Below are positions 42,406 through 51,104 of a DNA stretch of 64,000 nt, piece after piece. The position numbers and the translations under genes are program-made. This DNA is from JASLZO01 sp965247995. GTDB taxonomy: Bacteria > Chloroflexota > Dehalococcoidia > UBA6926. The stretch is from the NCBI GenBank assembly GCA_965247995.1, contig OZ252041.1, positions 1,612,001 through 1,676,000 of the forward strand, given 5' to 3'. Within the stretch, counting starts at the first letter, position 1. Each line of letters opens with the position of its first letter. The notes beneath the pieces were generated by a model that saw only the letters and a program-made list of their open reading frames with translations, made no database searches and was not told where the DNA came from.

Positions 42406-42909
42406 GTGCCCAAGTACACCGCGTTCCTCTTCGCCGAGCCGGACGGGTCGTACGTTGCGCGAGTCCCGATCTTGCCCAACTGCACGGCAACGGGTCCGAC
42501 CCGAGCCCAAGCGCTCGCCAACGCGGCTGACGCAGCCACGGAGGCCCTGTTGCTGGACCAAGGGTTCACCGAGCGTGGCGCTACTCCGCGTGAGGAGTGG
42601 TCTCCATCGCGGATCATCTGGGTGCAGAACCCGCGTACCAAGGACGACGTGCCCTACGTCGCCATGGTCACCTCGCCCTCTGATGCCAACGAACCGTTCG
42701 TGGCGACAGCAGTCCTTTTCTCCGATATTCAGGCGACCGGGAAGACCATCGAGGACGCGCTTGGTGTCCTCGCGCCACGTGTCCTACGGCACCTGACGGA
42801 GTTGGCGCGCGACAACCGCGACTTCCCTGTCCAAGACGACCCCAGCGCCTATGTGATCGACGTCGCCCTCCCGAACCGGGGCGAATCGGAGTCCGGCGCT
42901 ACTGCGTAG
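42406..42909 (+). CDS. HicB-like domain protein, no HicA partner
   Basis: A 167-residue protein. Residues 3-50 (KYTAFLFAEPDGSYVARVPILPNCTATGPTRAQALANAADA) match the HicB/UPF0150 fold that binds HicA toxin or RNA. The remaining C-terminal 115 residues (SPSRIIWVQNPRTKDDVPYVAMV..., IEDALGVLAPRVLRHLTEL) are not a known antitoxin DNA-binding domain to my eye. No HicA-like ORF adjoins it, so an orphan role is likely. Start is GTG 42406, with TTG 42400 also possible. Its position just after nuoN suggests co-transcription, and it ends 5 bp from the convergent reductase. Confidence 0.7.
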   Translation: MPKYTAFLFAEPDGSYVARVPILPNCTATGPTRAQALANAADAATEALLLDQGFTERGATPREEWSPSRIIWVQNPRTKDDVPYVAMVTSPSDANEPFVATAVLFSDIQATGKTIEDALGVLAPRVLRHLTELARDNRDFPVQDDPSAYVIDVALPNRGESESGATA

Positions 42910-42914
42910 GACGG

Positions 42915-43862
42915 CTAGACAGCTTTCAGGGCAGTCTCCAATTCTTGGAGGTCTGCGCCTGATAATTGCCAGTCGGCGGCTTTCGCGTTCTGCTCCACCT
43001 GCTCAGGCTTCGTCGCGCCCGCGATCACGCTCGCGACTTGAGGTTGCGCCGCCAGCCACGCGACGGCGAGCTCCAACACGGTATGCCCACGCTGCTGGAC
43101 GAAATCCTCAAGAACATCCAGCACGTCGAAGTTCCCCTCGTTTAGCCATCGGTCCCGGTACGGCCCGTCCGGCATGCCCCCGAGCCGTGTGCCTTCGGGA
43201 AGCGGTTCGCCCCGCCGGTACTTCCCAGTGAGGAAACCACTCGCCAACGGGAAGTACGGGATCATCCCAACGTTGTACGCCTGGCAGAACGGAATCAACT
43301 CGCTCTCGACGCCGCGGCGGAGAAGGCTGTACTCAGACTGAACGCTTACGACTTGGTTCAGCCCGAGGCTCCTGGCGATCCAGACGGCCTCGGCAGTCTC
43401 CCACGCGGAGAAGTTCGATACTCCCACGTACAGGACCTTCCCTTGGCGGACCAGGTCATCCAAAGCCCGCAGCGTTTCTTCGATGGGAACGGACCGGTCG
43501 GGGAAGTGGACCTGAAAAAGGTCCATATAGTCGGTCTGCAACCGTTGTAGGCTTGCCTCGATCTCGGCGATCAGGTGTTTCCGAGAGTTCCCTTTCTGGT
43601 TCGGGCCTTGGCCCATCGCCCCAGATGCTTTGGTCGTCAAGACAACCTGGTGCCGGCGATCCCCAAGCGCGCGCCCGATGTATTCCTCCGACTGTCCAGC
43701 GGAATAGACGTTCGCGGTGTCGATGAACGTCATGCCGTGGTCGAGGCTCGCGTCGATCACCCGCTGCGTACCGTCGAGATCCAACCGCCGGCCGAAGTTG
43801 TTCGTCCCCAGTCCGACCACCGATACGTCGAGGCCGGAATTTCCAAGTTTTCGGTATTCCAT
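42915..43862 (-). CDS. Aldo/keto reductase
   Basis: A 315-residue TIM-barrel NADPH-dependent reductase. The catalytic tetrad is visible: D and Y in FIDTANVYSAGQSEEYIG, K in VVLTTKASG and H in DLFQVHFPD. The C-terminal cofactor segment reads ASVIAGATKPEQVEQNAKA. The overall pattern matches the YajO/Tas-like AKR subfamily; substrate unknown. ATG 43862 (MEYRKLGNSGLDVSVVGLG) is chosen over the upstream start at 43895. It is divergent from birA. Confidence 0.9.
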   Translation of the reverse strand: MEYRKLGNSGLDVSVVGLGTNNFGRRLDLDGTQRVIDASLDHGMTFIDTANVYSAGQSEEYIGRALGDRRHQVVLTTKASGAMGQGPNQKGNSRKHLIAEIEASLQRLQTDYMDLFQVHFPDRSVPIEETLRALDDLVRQGKVLYVGVSNFSAWETAEAVWIARSLGLNQVVSVQSEYSLLRRGVESELIPFCQAYNVGMIPYFPLASGFLTGKYRRGEPLPEGTRLGGMPDGPYRDRWLNEGNFDVLDVLEDFVQQRGHTVLELAVAWLAAQPQVASVIAGATKPEQVEQNAKAADWQLSGADLQELETALKAV

Positions 43863-43932
43863 CCTTGTGTCCCCTATCCCATCATGGTCTCGCATTATAG
43901 GTACGGCCCGAATCTCACGGTGGAGGTGAGGC

Positions 43933-44715
43933 GTGGAGGATCCGCTGTCTGCGGTCGCGATCGAGGGAACGCTCCGGACGCGTTACGTGGGACGGCCGTT
44001 CACGCACCTGGGGTCAGTCAACTCGACGCAGGACCTTGTTGCGGCCGCCGGCGCGCGTGGCGAACCAGAAGGGCTGGCAATCTCCGCAGACGAACAGACC
44101 TCCGGAAGGGGCAGGTTGAAAAGGTCATGGATCTCGCCCCCAGGTGGTTCAGTTCTCATCTCCATCCTGCTCAGACCGCCGCCGGAGGTCCTCTCATCCG
44201 TCGTGATGATCGCGGCGCTCGCGGTGCGCGACGCCATCGGCGAAGCGGCTCCCGACCTCGCGCCTGAGATCAAGTGGCCGAATGACATCCTTCTTACGCG
44301 TCTGAAGACGTGCGGGATCCTGGTCGAGACCACTCGCGATGGCCCAAACGGTACGTTCAGCGTTCTCGGTATCGGAGTCAACGTGAACTGGGATACCGCC
44401 TCGGTTCCGGAGATCGCGGAGACGTCAACGAGCCTCAGCCGAGAGACGGGCCGGTTCGTTCCGCGTGCCTCAGTGCTTATCCCACTCCTGGGCCGCGTCG
44501 AAACCCTCTATGAGGCTGCGAAGAACGGTGATGACATCCTCGGTCGCTGGAAAAGTCAACTGGTGACACTTGGCCGAGCCGTGGTGGTGACGAGTCGTGA
44601 CACTGAGATCGAAGGTATCGCGGAGGATGTCGAGGCGTCTGGCGCGCTGACCGTCCGTGATGCATTCGGAGCGCTCCACACGGTTCGGGCCGGGGACGTG
44701 ACGCTCAAGGAGTGA
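43933..44715 (+). CDS. birA: Biotin--[acetyl-CoA-carboxylase] ligase
   Basis: A 260-residue ligase without the N-terminal DNA-binding domain, so catalytic only and not a repressor. The biotinyl-AMP loop is SGRGRLKRSWISPPGGS (usual GRGRxGRxW has Lys for Gly), with KWPNDIL and CGILVETT carrying the substrate lysine region, and the C-terminal SH3-like domain ending ALHTVRAGDVTL. It biotinylates carboxylase carrier proteins. GTG start; TATAGG around 43896 may be its -10. Confidence 0.92.
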   Translation: MEDPLSAVAIEGTLRTRYVGRPFTHLGSVNSTQDLVAAAGARGEPEGLAISADEQTSGRGRLKRSWISPPGGSVLISILLRPPPEVLSSVVMIAALAVRDAIGEAAPDLAPEIKWPNDILLTRLKTCGILVETTRDGPNGTFSVLGIGVNVNWDTASVPEIAETSTSLSRETGRFVPRASVLIPLLGRVETLYEAAKNGDDILGRWKSQLVTLGRAVVVTSRDTEIEGIAEDVEASGALTVRDAFGALHTVRAGDVTLKE

Positions 44716-44755
44716 GAACTCCTCGGCACGGGTAGACTGGGTTCGGAACCTCATC

Positions 44756-45388
44756 ATGCACATGAACCAGCAAACATCTGTCGCCGCACCCGCGGATGTT
44801 CCGGAAGCGGCCATGGTGACTGCGCCGCTTGGTGCGCCAGAACGCTATCGATTCCTGCGCACAGTTCTCCGCATGGGCGCAGTCCTCGGATTCTCGACCG
44901 CCATCGCGTTGGTGCTTATCTACGCGGGTGACTTCATCACGCGCATCGGCACGTGGGGGTACCTGGGCGTCTTCGTTGTCCAAGTCCTGAACAGCGCAAC
45001 AATCCTGTTCCCGGCACCCGGGCATGCGTATACATTCGCGGTCGCCGGATCGCTGAATCCCGTGGTCATTGGCGTCGTCGGAGGGGTAGGGGCTGGCATC
45101 GGCGAATTGACCGGGTATCTGCTTGGGGCCACTGGACGCAGCATGCTCGCAGAATCACGCTGGTATGCCCGCTTCGACGCGATTGCCCACCGTTGGTCCT
45201 GGGCTGCCATCTTCGGCATCGCGGCCCTGCCGCTCCCATTCGACTTCGCCGGTGTATGGGCAGGTGCGTACCGGTACCCGGTCTGGAAATTCCTCTCACT
45301 CGTCGCAGCAGGCAAGGTCATCAAAGTGACGCTCATCGCCGGTGCCGGGTACTACAGCATCCCGTATCTCCTGAGACTCGCGGCCTGA
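44756..45388 (+). CDS. VTT/DedA-like (SNARE-associated) membrane protein
   Basis: A 210-residue membrane protein with a 30-residue polar N terminus. The VTT-domain landmarks are re-entrant-loop-like FPAPGHAYTFAVAGSLNPVV, GGVGAGIGELTGYLLGATGR (the G-x-x-x-G and glutamate), and an FGIAALPLPFDFAGVWAGAYR second repeat. DedA-type proteins move lipids between leaflets in other organisms; the role here is inferred only. TAGACT at 44733-44738 implies a short leader. Confidence 0.8.
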   Translation: MHMNQQTSVAAPADVPEAAMVTAPLGAPERYRFLRTVLRMGAVLGFSTAIALVLIYAGDFITRIGTWGYLGVFVVQVLNSATILFPAPGHAYTFAVAGSLNPVVIGVVGGVGAGIGELTGYLLGATGRSMLAESRWYARFDAIAHRWSWAAIFGIAALPLPFDFAGVWAGAYRYPVWKFLSLVAAGKVIKVTLIAGAGYYSIPYLLRLAA

Positions 45389-45403
45389 TCCAGACCCTTT
45401 CGA

Positions 45404-45409
45404 TAGAAT
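45404..45409 (+). promoter_or_regulatory. TAGAAT -10-like element before hisZ
   Basis: The hexamer lies 56 bases before the hisZ ATG, in the context CGATAGAAT. The same nine bases occur at 47982-47990, before the PLC-like gene. No good -35 hexamer is visible at 17 bases. GAGGT just before the hisZ start supports translation from a leader of about 50 bases. Confidence 0.35.
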
Positions 45410-45465
45410 GCGCTTCGGACTACCGAGTCCGAAACCGACGCACTCGCCCAACGTCCTGAGGTCCA

Positions 45466-46932
45466 ATGATGCAGCGCCCCGTCCGAAACCTGCCCGGCTC
45501 GGAAGACCTCATCGGTCGGTCGGCGAGTCGACTCGCTGATCTGGAAGCGCTGCTGTCCGGGGTCCTCGACCGCTGGGGATACGAAGAGGTCCGAACACCA
45601 ATCATCGAGGACGCCGACCTGTTCCTTCGCAAGTCAGGTGGAGAACTGGCTGCTCGGTTGTACCGGATCGATGACCCCGGAGGGGCCCGTGCGGCGCTAA
45701 GGCCGGAGTTCACCGCCTCGACGATCCGAACGTTCGTCGGGCTGGATTCGCGGCCACTGCTCCCCGTGCGTTGGAGATACGCCGGTCCTGTGTTCCGCCA
45801 CCAGGGCCCTCAAGACCATATAGGTGCGACCCAGACCACACAGGTGGGGGCCGAATTGATCGGGTCGTCGTCGCGCTTAGCAGACGTCGAGACGGTGCTG
45901 ATCGCCTGTGATGGGATCCGGCGCGCGGGGATCACTGGCGCTTCGATCCGATTTGGCCACCTCGGCACCGTTGATACCCTCCTCCAGGCATTCGGGTTAT
46001 CCGATCGTGCGGAGTTGTTTCTGCTTACAAGACTGGGCAGCCTCCGCGAGCGCGGCGATGCGATTGAAGAAGTGCTGTATGAGGCACGCCTGCTGCGCGT
46101 GACGACGGATGGCGTTGGGGATGGCCCTCGATCGCCTTCTACGGCGCTCATGGACCTTGCCCCTCAGCAGGCTAGAGCGGTCGCCCGACAGCTCGTGACG
46201 TCGCTTGGCCCCGCGTGGGTTGGAAGCCGCAGTATGGAGGACGTCGAAGAACGACTGCTCGCGAAGCTCCAGTCCGTCGAAGACCCGGCACGGCTGCGTG
46301 AGGCGCTCAGCCTCCTCACGGAGATCTCGTCGATCACGGGTGATCCGGCAACGGTCATGCCCGCAGTTCAAGAGATTGTTCAGGCGCATGGGTTGGATCG
46401 CAACCTGTTGGAACCCGCACATGAAATGGCGCGTTTCCTCGCCGCTTCAGGCCGGCTCGACGGAATCGACGTGACGTGGGACTTCGGTTTCGCTCCGGGG
46501 CTTGCATACTACACCGGCCTTGTGTTCGAGATCGTCCACCCAGACCTGCCCGGTTGGCCCCTCTGCAGCGGCGGCCGGTACGATGGATTGATCAATGCGC
46601 TTGGCGGACCCGACATCCCAGCGCTCGGATTCGCCTACATGATTCAAGCGATCCAAACAGCACTCGCAAACGCCCCCAGCGGGGAAGCATGGTCTCGGAA
46701 GCGCGCGCTGGAAGCGGTGATCGTTCCGCGGCGCCTCGCCGACTCAGCCGGAGCGCTCGCTGAAGCGGAGCGCATCCGTAACGAGGGAGAGGGAAAGACC
46801 GTCGTTATCTACCCCGAGCCTGGAGAGGTGGACGCAGCTCGCGAATATGCGCTCGCGAATGGGGCCCGGACGTTCGTCATGATTGGCGCCGAGGGCGCAC
46901 ATTCCGTCTCATTAGAGGACCTGCCGGGATGA
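45466..46932 (+). CDS. hisZ: ATP phosphoribosyltransferase regulatory subunit HisZ (HisRS paralogue)
   Basis: A 488-residue class II aminoacyl-tRNA-synthetase-like protein. Motif 2 is RWRYAGPVFRHQGPQ, followed by TTQVGAELIG, the HisZ-style sequence, and the histidine-site loop GFAPGLAYYTGLVFE. Unlike short HisZ proteins it keeps a C-terminal anticodon-domain-like segment (LEAVIVPRRLADSAGALAEAERI...). A role as true histidyl-tRNA synthetase is possible, but overlap of 4 bp with hisG and the motif-2 details favour HisZ. GAGGT precedes the ATG. Confidence 0.8.
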   Translation: MMQRPVRNLPGSEDLIGRSASRLADLEALLSGVLDRWGYEEVRTPIIEDADLFLRKSGGELAARLYRIDDPGGARAALRPEFTASTIRTFVGLDSRPLLPVRWRYAGPVFRHQGPQDHIGATQTTQVGAELIGSSSRLADVETVLIACDGIRRAGITGASIRFGHLGTVDTLLQAFGLSDRAELFLLTRLGSLRERGDAIEEVLYEARLLRVTTDGVGDGPRSPSTALMDLAPQQARAVARQLVTSLGPAWVGSRSMEDVEERLLAKLQSVEDPARLREALSLLTEISSITGDPATVMPAVQEIVQAHGLDRNLLEPAHEMARFLAASGRLDGIDVTWDFGFAPGLAYYTGLVFEIVHPDLPGWPLCSGGRYDGLINALGGPDIPALGFAYMIQAIQTALANAPSGEAWSRKRALEAVIVPRRLADSAGALAEAERIRNEGEGKTVVIYPEPGEVDAAREYALANGARTFVMIGAEGAHSVSLEDLPG

Positions 46933-47942
46933 CCCTGCGAGTTGCGATTCCAACGAACGCAGAATTGTTGGACGACACCGTCGACTTTCTGGCTGAGTGC
47001 GGCATTCGTATCTCGCGGCGTAGCGCCAGGAGCCTGTCCGCCCCAGTCGCCGGCGTGCCGGACTCAATGGCGCTGTTTCAGCGCTCCGCTGACATCCCGC
47101 TCAAGGTCGAGGAGAGGACCGCCGACCTCGCAGTGGTAGGACTCGATCGGTATCTCGAATCGACTCCCGACGGCACCGAGACCATCATCCTCTACGCAGA
47201 TCTCGGCTACGGAGAGTGCCAGCTCATGCTCGCCGTGCCGGAGGCGTGGATCGACGTTGAGTCGGTCTACGACCTCGCGGACCTCTCCGTGGCTATGCGT
47301 GAGGAAGGCAAAGAGCTCCGTGTTGCCACCAAGTACCCTCGGTTGACGTCGCGGTTCCTCTACCGCCACGGGATGAACTACTTCTCGGTCGTGGGCTCCG
47401 CAGGAGCGATGGAGGCGGCCCCGCTGATGGGGTACGCGGACGTCATCGCCGACATCGTGGAGACCGGTACGACGCTTCGTGAGAACCGCCTCAAGACGCT
47501 AGCCGACGGGTGCGTACTTGAGTCCAGGGCTGTCCTCATTGGCAACCTTCGCTCGTTGTCCGAGGACGAATCGAAGAAGGAAACTCTTCGGTTCGTACTG
47601 GAGTTGATCGAAGGGCGCCTGAATGCGAATGATGTGTATTCGGTCACCGCGAACGTCCAGAGTGAAACCGAACACGCTGTTGTCGCGGCTGTCCTGCAAC
47701 ACCCTGAGATCGCTGGGCTTCAGGGTCCGACAGTCTCCCGGGTCTATAGCAAAGACGGGCCGCCCATCGCGTGGTACGCGGTTACAGTGGTCGTGCAGCG
47801 AGCCAATCTCTTGAAGGCAGTCGAAGACCTCCGCGACATCGGCGCAAGCGGGATCACTGTCAGTCCTGCTGCGTACGTATTCCGGGACAGGTCACCTTCG
47901 TACGAGGCCTTCCTGGAGGCGGCCGGACGATTCGAGGGCTGA
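46929..47942 (+). CDS. hisG: ATP phosphoribosyltransferase, long form with C-terminal regulatory domain
   Basis: A 337-residue first enzyme of histidine synthesis. The phosphoribosyl-binding loop is DVIADIVETGTTLRENRLKTL near residue 175. After residue 245 there is a ferredoxin-like domain, GPTVSRVYSKDGPPIAWYAVTVVVQR and ASGITVSPAAYVF, matching HisG_C, the histidine-binding module of long-form HisG. Long HisG normally works without HisZ, yet hisZ overlaps it by 4 bp here. The N-terminal catalytic part is divergent. Confidence 0.87.
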   Translation: MTLRVAIPTNAELLDDTVDFLAECGIRISRRSARSLSAPVAGVPDSMALFQRSADIPLKVEERTADLAVVGLDRYLESTPDGTETIILYADLGYGECQLMLAVPEAWIDVESVYDLADLSVAMREEGKELRVATKYPRLTSRFLYRHGMNYFSVVGSAGAMEAAPLMGYADVIADIVETGTTLRENRLKTLADGCVLESRAVLIGNLRSLSEDESKKETLRFVLELIEGRLNANDVYSVTANVQSETEHAVVAAVLQHPEIAGLQGPTVSRVYSKDGPPIAWYAVTVVVQRANLLKAVEDLRDIGASGITVSPAAYVFRDRSPSYEAFLEAAGRFEG

Positions 47943-47984
47943 CGACTGATCGAGATATCGATGGCTGGACGCCCCGGCCATCGA

Positions 47985-47990
47985 TAGAAT
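47985..47990 (+). promoter_or_regulatory. TAGAAT -10-like element inside the his run
   Basis: CGATAGAAT lies between hisG and the PLC-like gene and would start transcription near 47997, giving a leader of about 45 bases to the TTG at 48042. It suggests the PLC-like gene and hisD can be transcribed apart from hisZ-hisG. Confidence 0.35.
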
Positions 47991-48041
47991 AGCCCGAACG
48001 TGAGCCGTCTCGGCGCCACGACCGCTACCAGAGAGGCTGAA

Positions 48042-48800
48042 TTGCCACTACTCGGCGTACACATGAGCGTTATTCAAGAGGTGGTCGAACGCCTCAGCGT
48101 GCCCGAGCTCAGCCGACACATGGGCGCGGCACTGCTAGGGTGCACTGCGCCGGATCGACGGGTCATGACCCAACAGCCTCGGCAGGAGACGCATTTCTTC
48201 GAACTCGAGACTGATGGTATCGGCGATGGATTGAAGGGTCTTCAACGCGCCCACCCCGAGATCGCAGCGGACCCGCGCTCCCTCCGGTGGTCCGTTCGGG
48301 CGCTAATGGTTGGGTACGTCTCGCACCTTGCCGCCGATGAGGCTTGGATCGTTCATGTATACAGGCCCTACTTCGACAACGATGACTACCTGGGCGCGGA
48401 TCCTGCTCGAAACATCCTTGACCGTGCGTTGCAATACGACCTCGAGCGGGAGATTCTCGAAGATCAGGATCGTTTGACCCCGTGGCGTATTGAGCTCGGA
48501 TCCGGACCACCGGACGGCGTGCCCGATCGGTTCATCCCGGAGGACATACTGATCGAGTGGCACGAATTCGTCGTGAACAGGGTGCTCGCGCGCGAGGGCG
48601 GATGGCGGGAGTTTCCTCGCTTTATTGCTAGGTTCCGGGACGATCCCGGACTCACGGAGGAGGAAGTGGAGAGGTTCCTGGCTAATCCACAGTCCATGTT
48701 CCGGCGCGTCTACGAAAAGGTCCCACGAGACACACTTAAGCGCTACAGACAACAAGCTGTTGAGGCGTCGATTGAGATGGCGCAGGTGTTTCTAACTTGA
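48042..48800 (+). CDS. Putative zinc-dependent phospholipase C-like protein
   Basis: A 252-residue protein. Conserved-looking histidines occur in LPLLGVHMSVIQEVVERL, RQETHFFELE and GYVSHLAADEAWIVHVYRPYF, an arrangement like the zinc-dependent phospholipase C family (PF00882), whose active site is built from His/Asp residues. No signal peptide is seen. The TTG at 48042 is preferred because GAGAGG lies 5 bases upstream and the protein then starts at the conserved MPLLGVH; an in-frame GTG at 48000 is an alternative. It is wedged between hisG and hisD and overlaps hisD by 4 bp. Its task there is unknown. Confidence 0.6.
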   Translation: MPLLGVHMSVIQEVVERLSVPELSRHMGAALLGCTAPDRRVMTQQPRQETHFFELETDGIGDGLKGLQRAHPEIAADPRSLRWSVRALMVGYVSHLAADEAWIVHVYRPYFDNDDYLGADPARNILDRALQYDLEREILEDQDRLTPWRIELGSGPPDGVPDRFIPEDILIEWHEFVVNRVLAREGGWREFPRFIARFRDDPGLTEEEVERFLANPQSMFRRVYEKVPRDTLKRYRQQAVEASIEMAQVFLT

Positions 48801-50134
48801 GAGTCTTGAGCGGACTCGATGACGCGTACCGGGCGCTCATTCACCCTGCGCCCTGGCTGGATCCCCCCATTCCTGAGTCGACACTCCGATTCCTCGAGAA
48901 GGCGTTCGGTGAACCGATCTCCGCCGCGGATGCAGTGCAACGGATCCTCTCCGAGGTCCATCGGCTGGGCGACGACGGGGTCCGGGACCTCGCGCGGCGG
49001 TTCGATGGCGTCGAGTTGACCGCTCTCGAGGTGTCGCGAGAAGAGATTGCGCAGGCATATAACCGGGTCGACACCGATGTCATCGACGCACTCCACCTCG
49101 CTGCTGCTGAGATCGAAGCGTTCCATGCGCACCAGTCGCGACAGAGCTGGCTCGATTTCGGTCGAGGCGTTGGGCAAGCAGTTCGTCCCATCCACCGCGT
49201 GGGAATCTTCGCTCCGGGGGGACTTGCTGCATATCCGTCCACCGTCTTGATGATTGCCGTTCCGGCGAAAGTCGCCGGCGTCCCGGAGGTCGTGCTGTCG
49301 ACCTTGGCCCGCGACCGTGGGCAGGTTCCGCCTGTGGTCCTCGTCGCCGCCAGCATCGCGAAAGTGGACCGGGTCTTTCGGATCGGCGGGCCTCCAGCGA
49401 TTGCAGCCATGGCGATCGGGACGGAGTCCGTACCCAAAGTCGCTAAGGTCTTCGGCCCCGGCAATTTGCTCGTGCAGTTGGTCAAACGCGCCGTGTATGG
49501 AATCGCTGGCGTCGATGCACTCCAGGGTCCGTCTGAAACGATTGTGTTGGCCGATGACCGCGCCGACCCAGCGCTATGCGCCGCAGACCTGCTCGCACAG
49601 GCAGAGCACGACACCGATTCGCGCCCAGTGCTCGTCACGACGTCACAGAGACTCGTGAACCGCATCGAGCGCGAGATCACCCGTCAATTGGCCGATCTCC
49701 CCGAAGAGTCACCTGCTCATGTTGCGATGGAGGGGCACGGCGCGGCGGTCGTCGTAGAGACGCTCGAGGAGGCCATCGCATTCTCCAACGCGTTCGCGCC
49801 AGAGCACCTTTGCCTACTGGTCAACGAGCCGTGGGAGTTGGTGCCCAAGATCACCGCGGCCGGCGCCGTGTTCGTTGGCGCAGGCTCTCCTGAGGTCCTG
49901 GGTGACTATGTGGCCGGTCCAAGCCATGCGTTGCCCACAGCTGGAGCAGCGTTCCACAGCTCACCCGTGAGCGTGTTCGACTTCCTGAAGGTGACCAGCG
50001 TTGTCGCCGTCCCTCCAGACCGAGTCCGGCGAATCGGCCCAGCCGGTGTCACGATTGCCCGTGCCGAGGGCATGATGGCCCACGCGAATGCCCTCGCATT
50101 GCGGTTGCCACCTCCGTACGAATTTGGGGACTGA
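48797..50134 (+). CDS. hisD: Histidinol dehydrogenase
   Basis: A 445-residue zinc enzyme that oxidises histidinol to histidine in two NAD-dependent steps. Family blocks are GIFAPGGLAAYPSTVLMIAVPAK, KVFGPGNLLVQLVKR, GVDALQGPSETIVLADD, LLAQAEHDTDSRPVLVT with zinc/catalytic residues, NAFAPEHLCL and GDYVAGPSHALPTAG. The TTG start overlaps the PLC-like stop. ftsY follows after 13 bp. Confidence 0.95.
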   Translation: MRVLSGLDDAYRALIHPAPWLDPPIPESTLRFLEKAFGEPISAADAVQRILSEVHRLGDDGVRDLARRFDGVELTALEVSREEIAQAYNRVDTDVIDALHLAAAEIEAFHAHQSRQSWLDFGRGVGQAVRPIHRVGIFAPGGLAAYPSTVLMIAVPAKVAGVPEVVLSTLARDRGQVPPVVLVAASIAKVDRVFRIGGPPAIAAMAIGTESVPKVAKVFGPGNLLVQLVKRAVYGIAGVDALQGPSETIVLADDRADPALCAADLLAQAEHDTDSRPVLVTTSQRLVNRIEREITRQLADLPEESPAHVAMEGHGAAVVVETLEEAIAFSNAFAPEHLCLLVNEPWELVPKITAAGAVFVGAGSPEVLGDYVAGPSHALPTAGAAFHSSPVSVFDFLKVTSVVAVPPDRVRRIGPAGVTIARAEGMMAHANALALRLPPPYEFGD

Positions 50135-50147
50135 GAGCGCACCAGCA

Positions 50148-51083
50148 ATGAAGCAACCCGCGGAGCGCGACGCCTCCGCTCAGGTCGACCAGGGACTATC
50201 CAAGACGCGGAGCACGTGGTTCGGTCGCGTAGCGCGACTCTTCACCGAGCCGAAAATCGACCCTGAGCTGTGGGATGGTCTCGAAGACGCGTTGATCGGT
50301 GCCGACGTTGGCGTGGATCTGAGCGAGGATCTGGTTACGCGGACGCGGGATCGAATCCGTCGCGAGGGAATGGACCGACGCAAAGGCGTGAAGGAGGCGC
50401 TGATCCTGGAGATGACCGAAACGCTTCGCGTGCCCGCAGAGGCGCACGACGCGCAGCCCCGAGGTGCGGATACAGTAGAGATCGTTCTGGTGGTCGGCGT
50501 GAACGGGAGCGGAAAGACCACGAGTATCGCCAAGCTCACGCAGCGTCAATTGTCGGCAGGGCGGTCCGTCCTATTGGCTGCGGCGGACACCTTTCGCGCG
50601 GCCGCGATCGAGCAGCTCCAGCACTGGGGGAACCGTCTCGGGGTAGACGTGATCGCGCACCAACACGGTGCCGACCCAGCAGCGGTTGTGTTCGACGGCA
50701 TCGAGGCCGCTCGGGCGCGCGCCGTGGATACCGTGATCATAGACACGGCTGGGAGACTTCACACGAAGTCAAACTTGATGGAGGAGCTGAAAAAAGTTCG
50801 ACGGGTCATCGATCGGGCCATGCCCGAGGCGCGTGTCCGGGTCGTTCTGGTGCTTGACGCGACGACCGGTCAAAACGGACTGTCCCAAGCGCGCGAGTTC
50901 ATGACTGCTGTCGATGTCCACGAGATCGTCCTGTCGAAGCTCGATGGCACATCGAAAGGGGGTATCGCACTCGCGATCGCCTGCGCGTTGCGGATCCCGA
51001 TTGCATATATCGGGACTGGGGAAGGGATCGATGACCTGGTGGATTTCGAGCCAGCGGCCTTCGCAAGAGCGCTCGTCGGGTAG
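50148..51083 (+). CDS. ftsY: Signal recognition particle receptor FtsY
   Basis: A 311-residue SRP GTPase. The four-helix N domain spans residues 20-105 and lacks the long acidic A domain of E. coli FtsY. The G domain has GVNGSGKTTSIAKL (P loop), AADTFRAAAIEQL, DTAGRLHTKSNLMEEL and LSKLDGTSKGG. It targets ribosomes making membrane proteins to the translocon, consistent with the membrane-protein-rich genes that follow. ATG 50148 chosen; an open frame upstream overlaps hisD. Confidence 0.95.
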   Translation: MKQPAERDASAQVDQGLSKTRSTWFGRVARLFTEPKIDPELWDGLEDALIGADVGVDLSEDLVTRTRDRIRREGMDRRKGVKEALILEMTETLRVPAEAHDAQPRGADTVEIVLVVGVNGSGKTTSIAKLTQRQLSAGRSVLLAAADTFRAAAIEQLQHWGNRLGVDVIAHQHGADPAAVVFDGIEAARARAVDTVIIDTAGRLHTKSNLMEELKKVRRVIDRAMPEARVRVVLVLDATTGQNGLSQAREFMTAVDVHEIVLSKLDGTSKGGIALAIACALRIPIAYIGTGEGIDDLVDFEPAAFARALVG

Positions 51084-51104
51084 GGGCCGGGCGTCTCAGT
51101 AGAT

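Noticed and set aside
42406..42909. HicAB toxin-antitoxin system
   Set aside because: Only the HicB-like half is present; neighbours are nuoN and an aldo/keto reductase.
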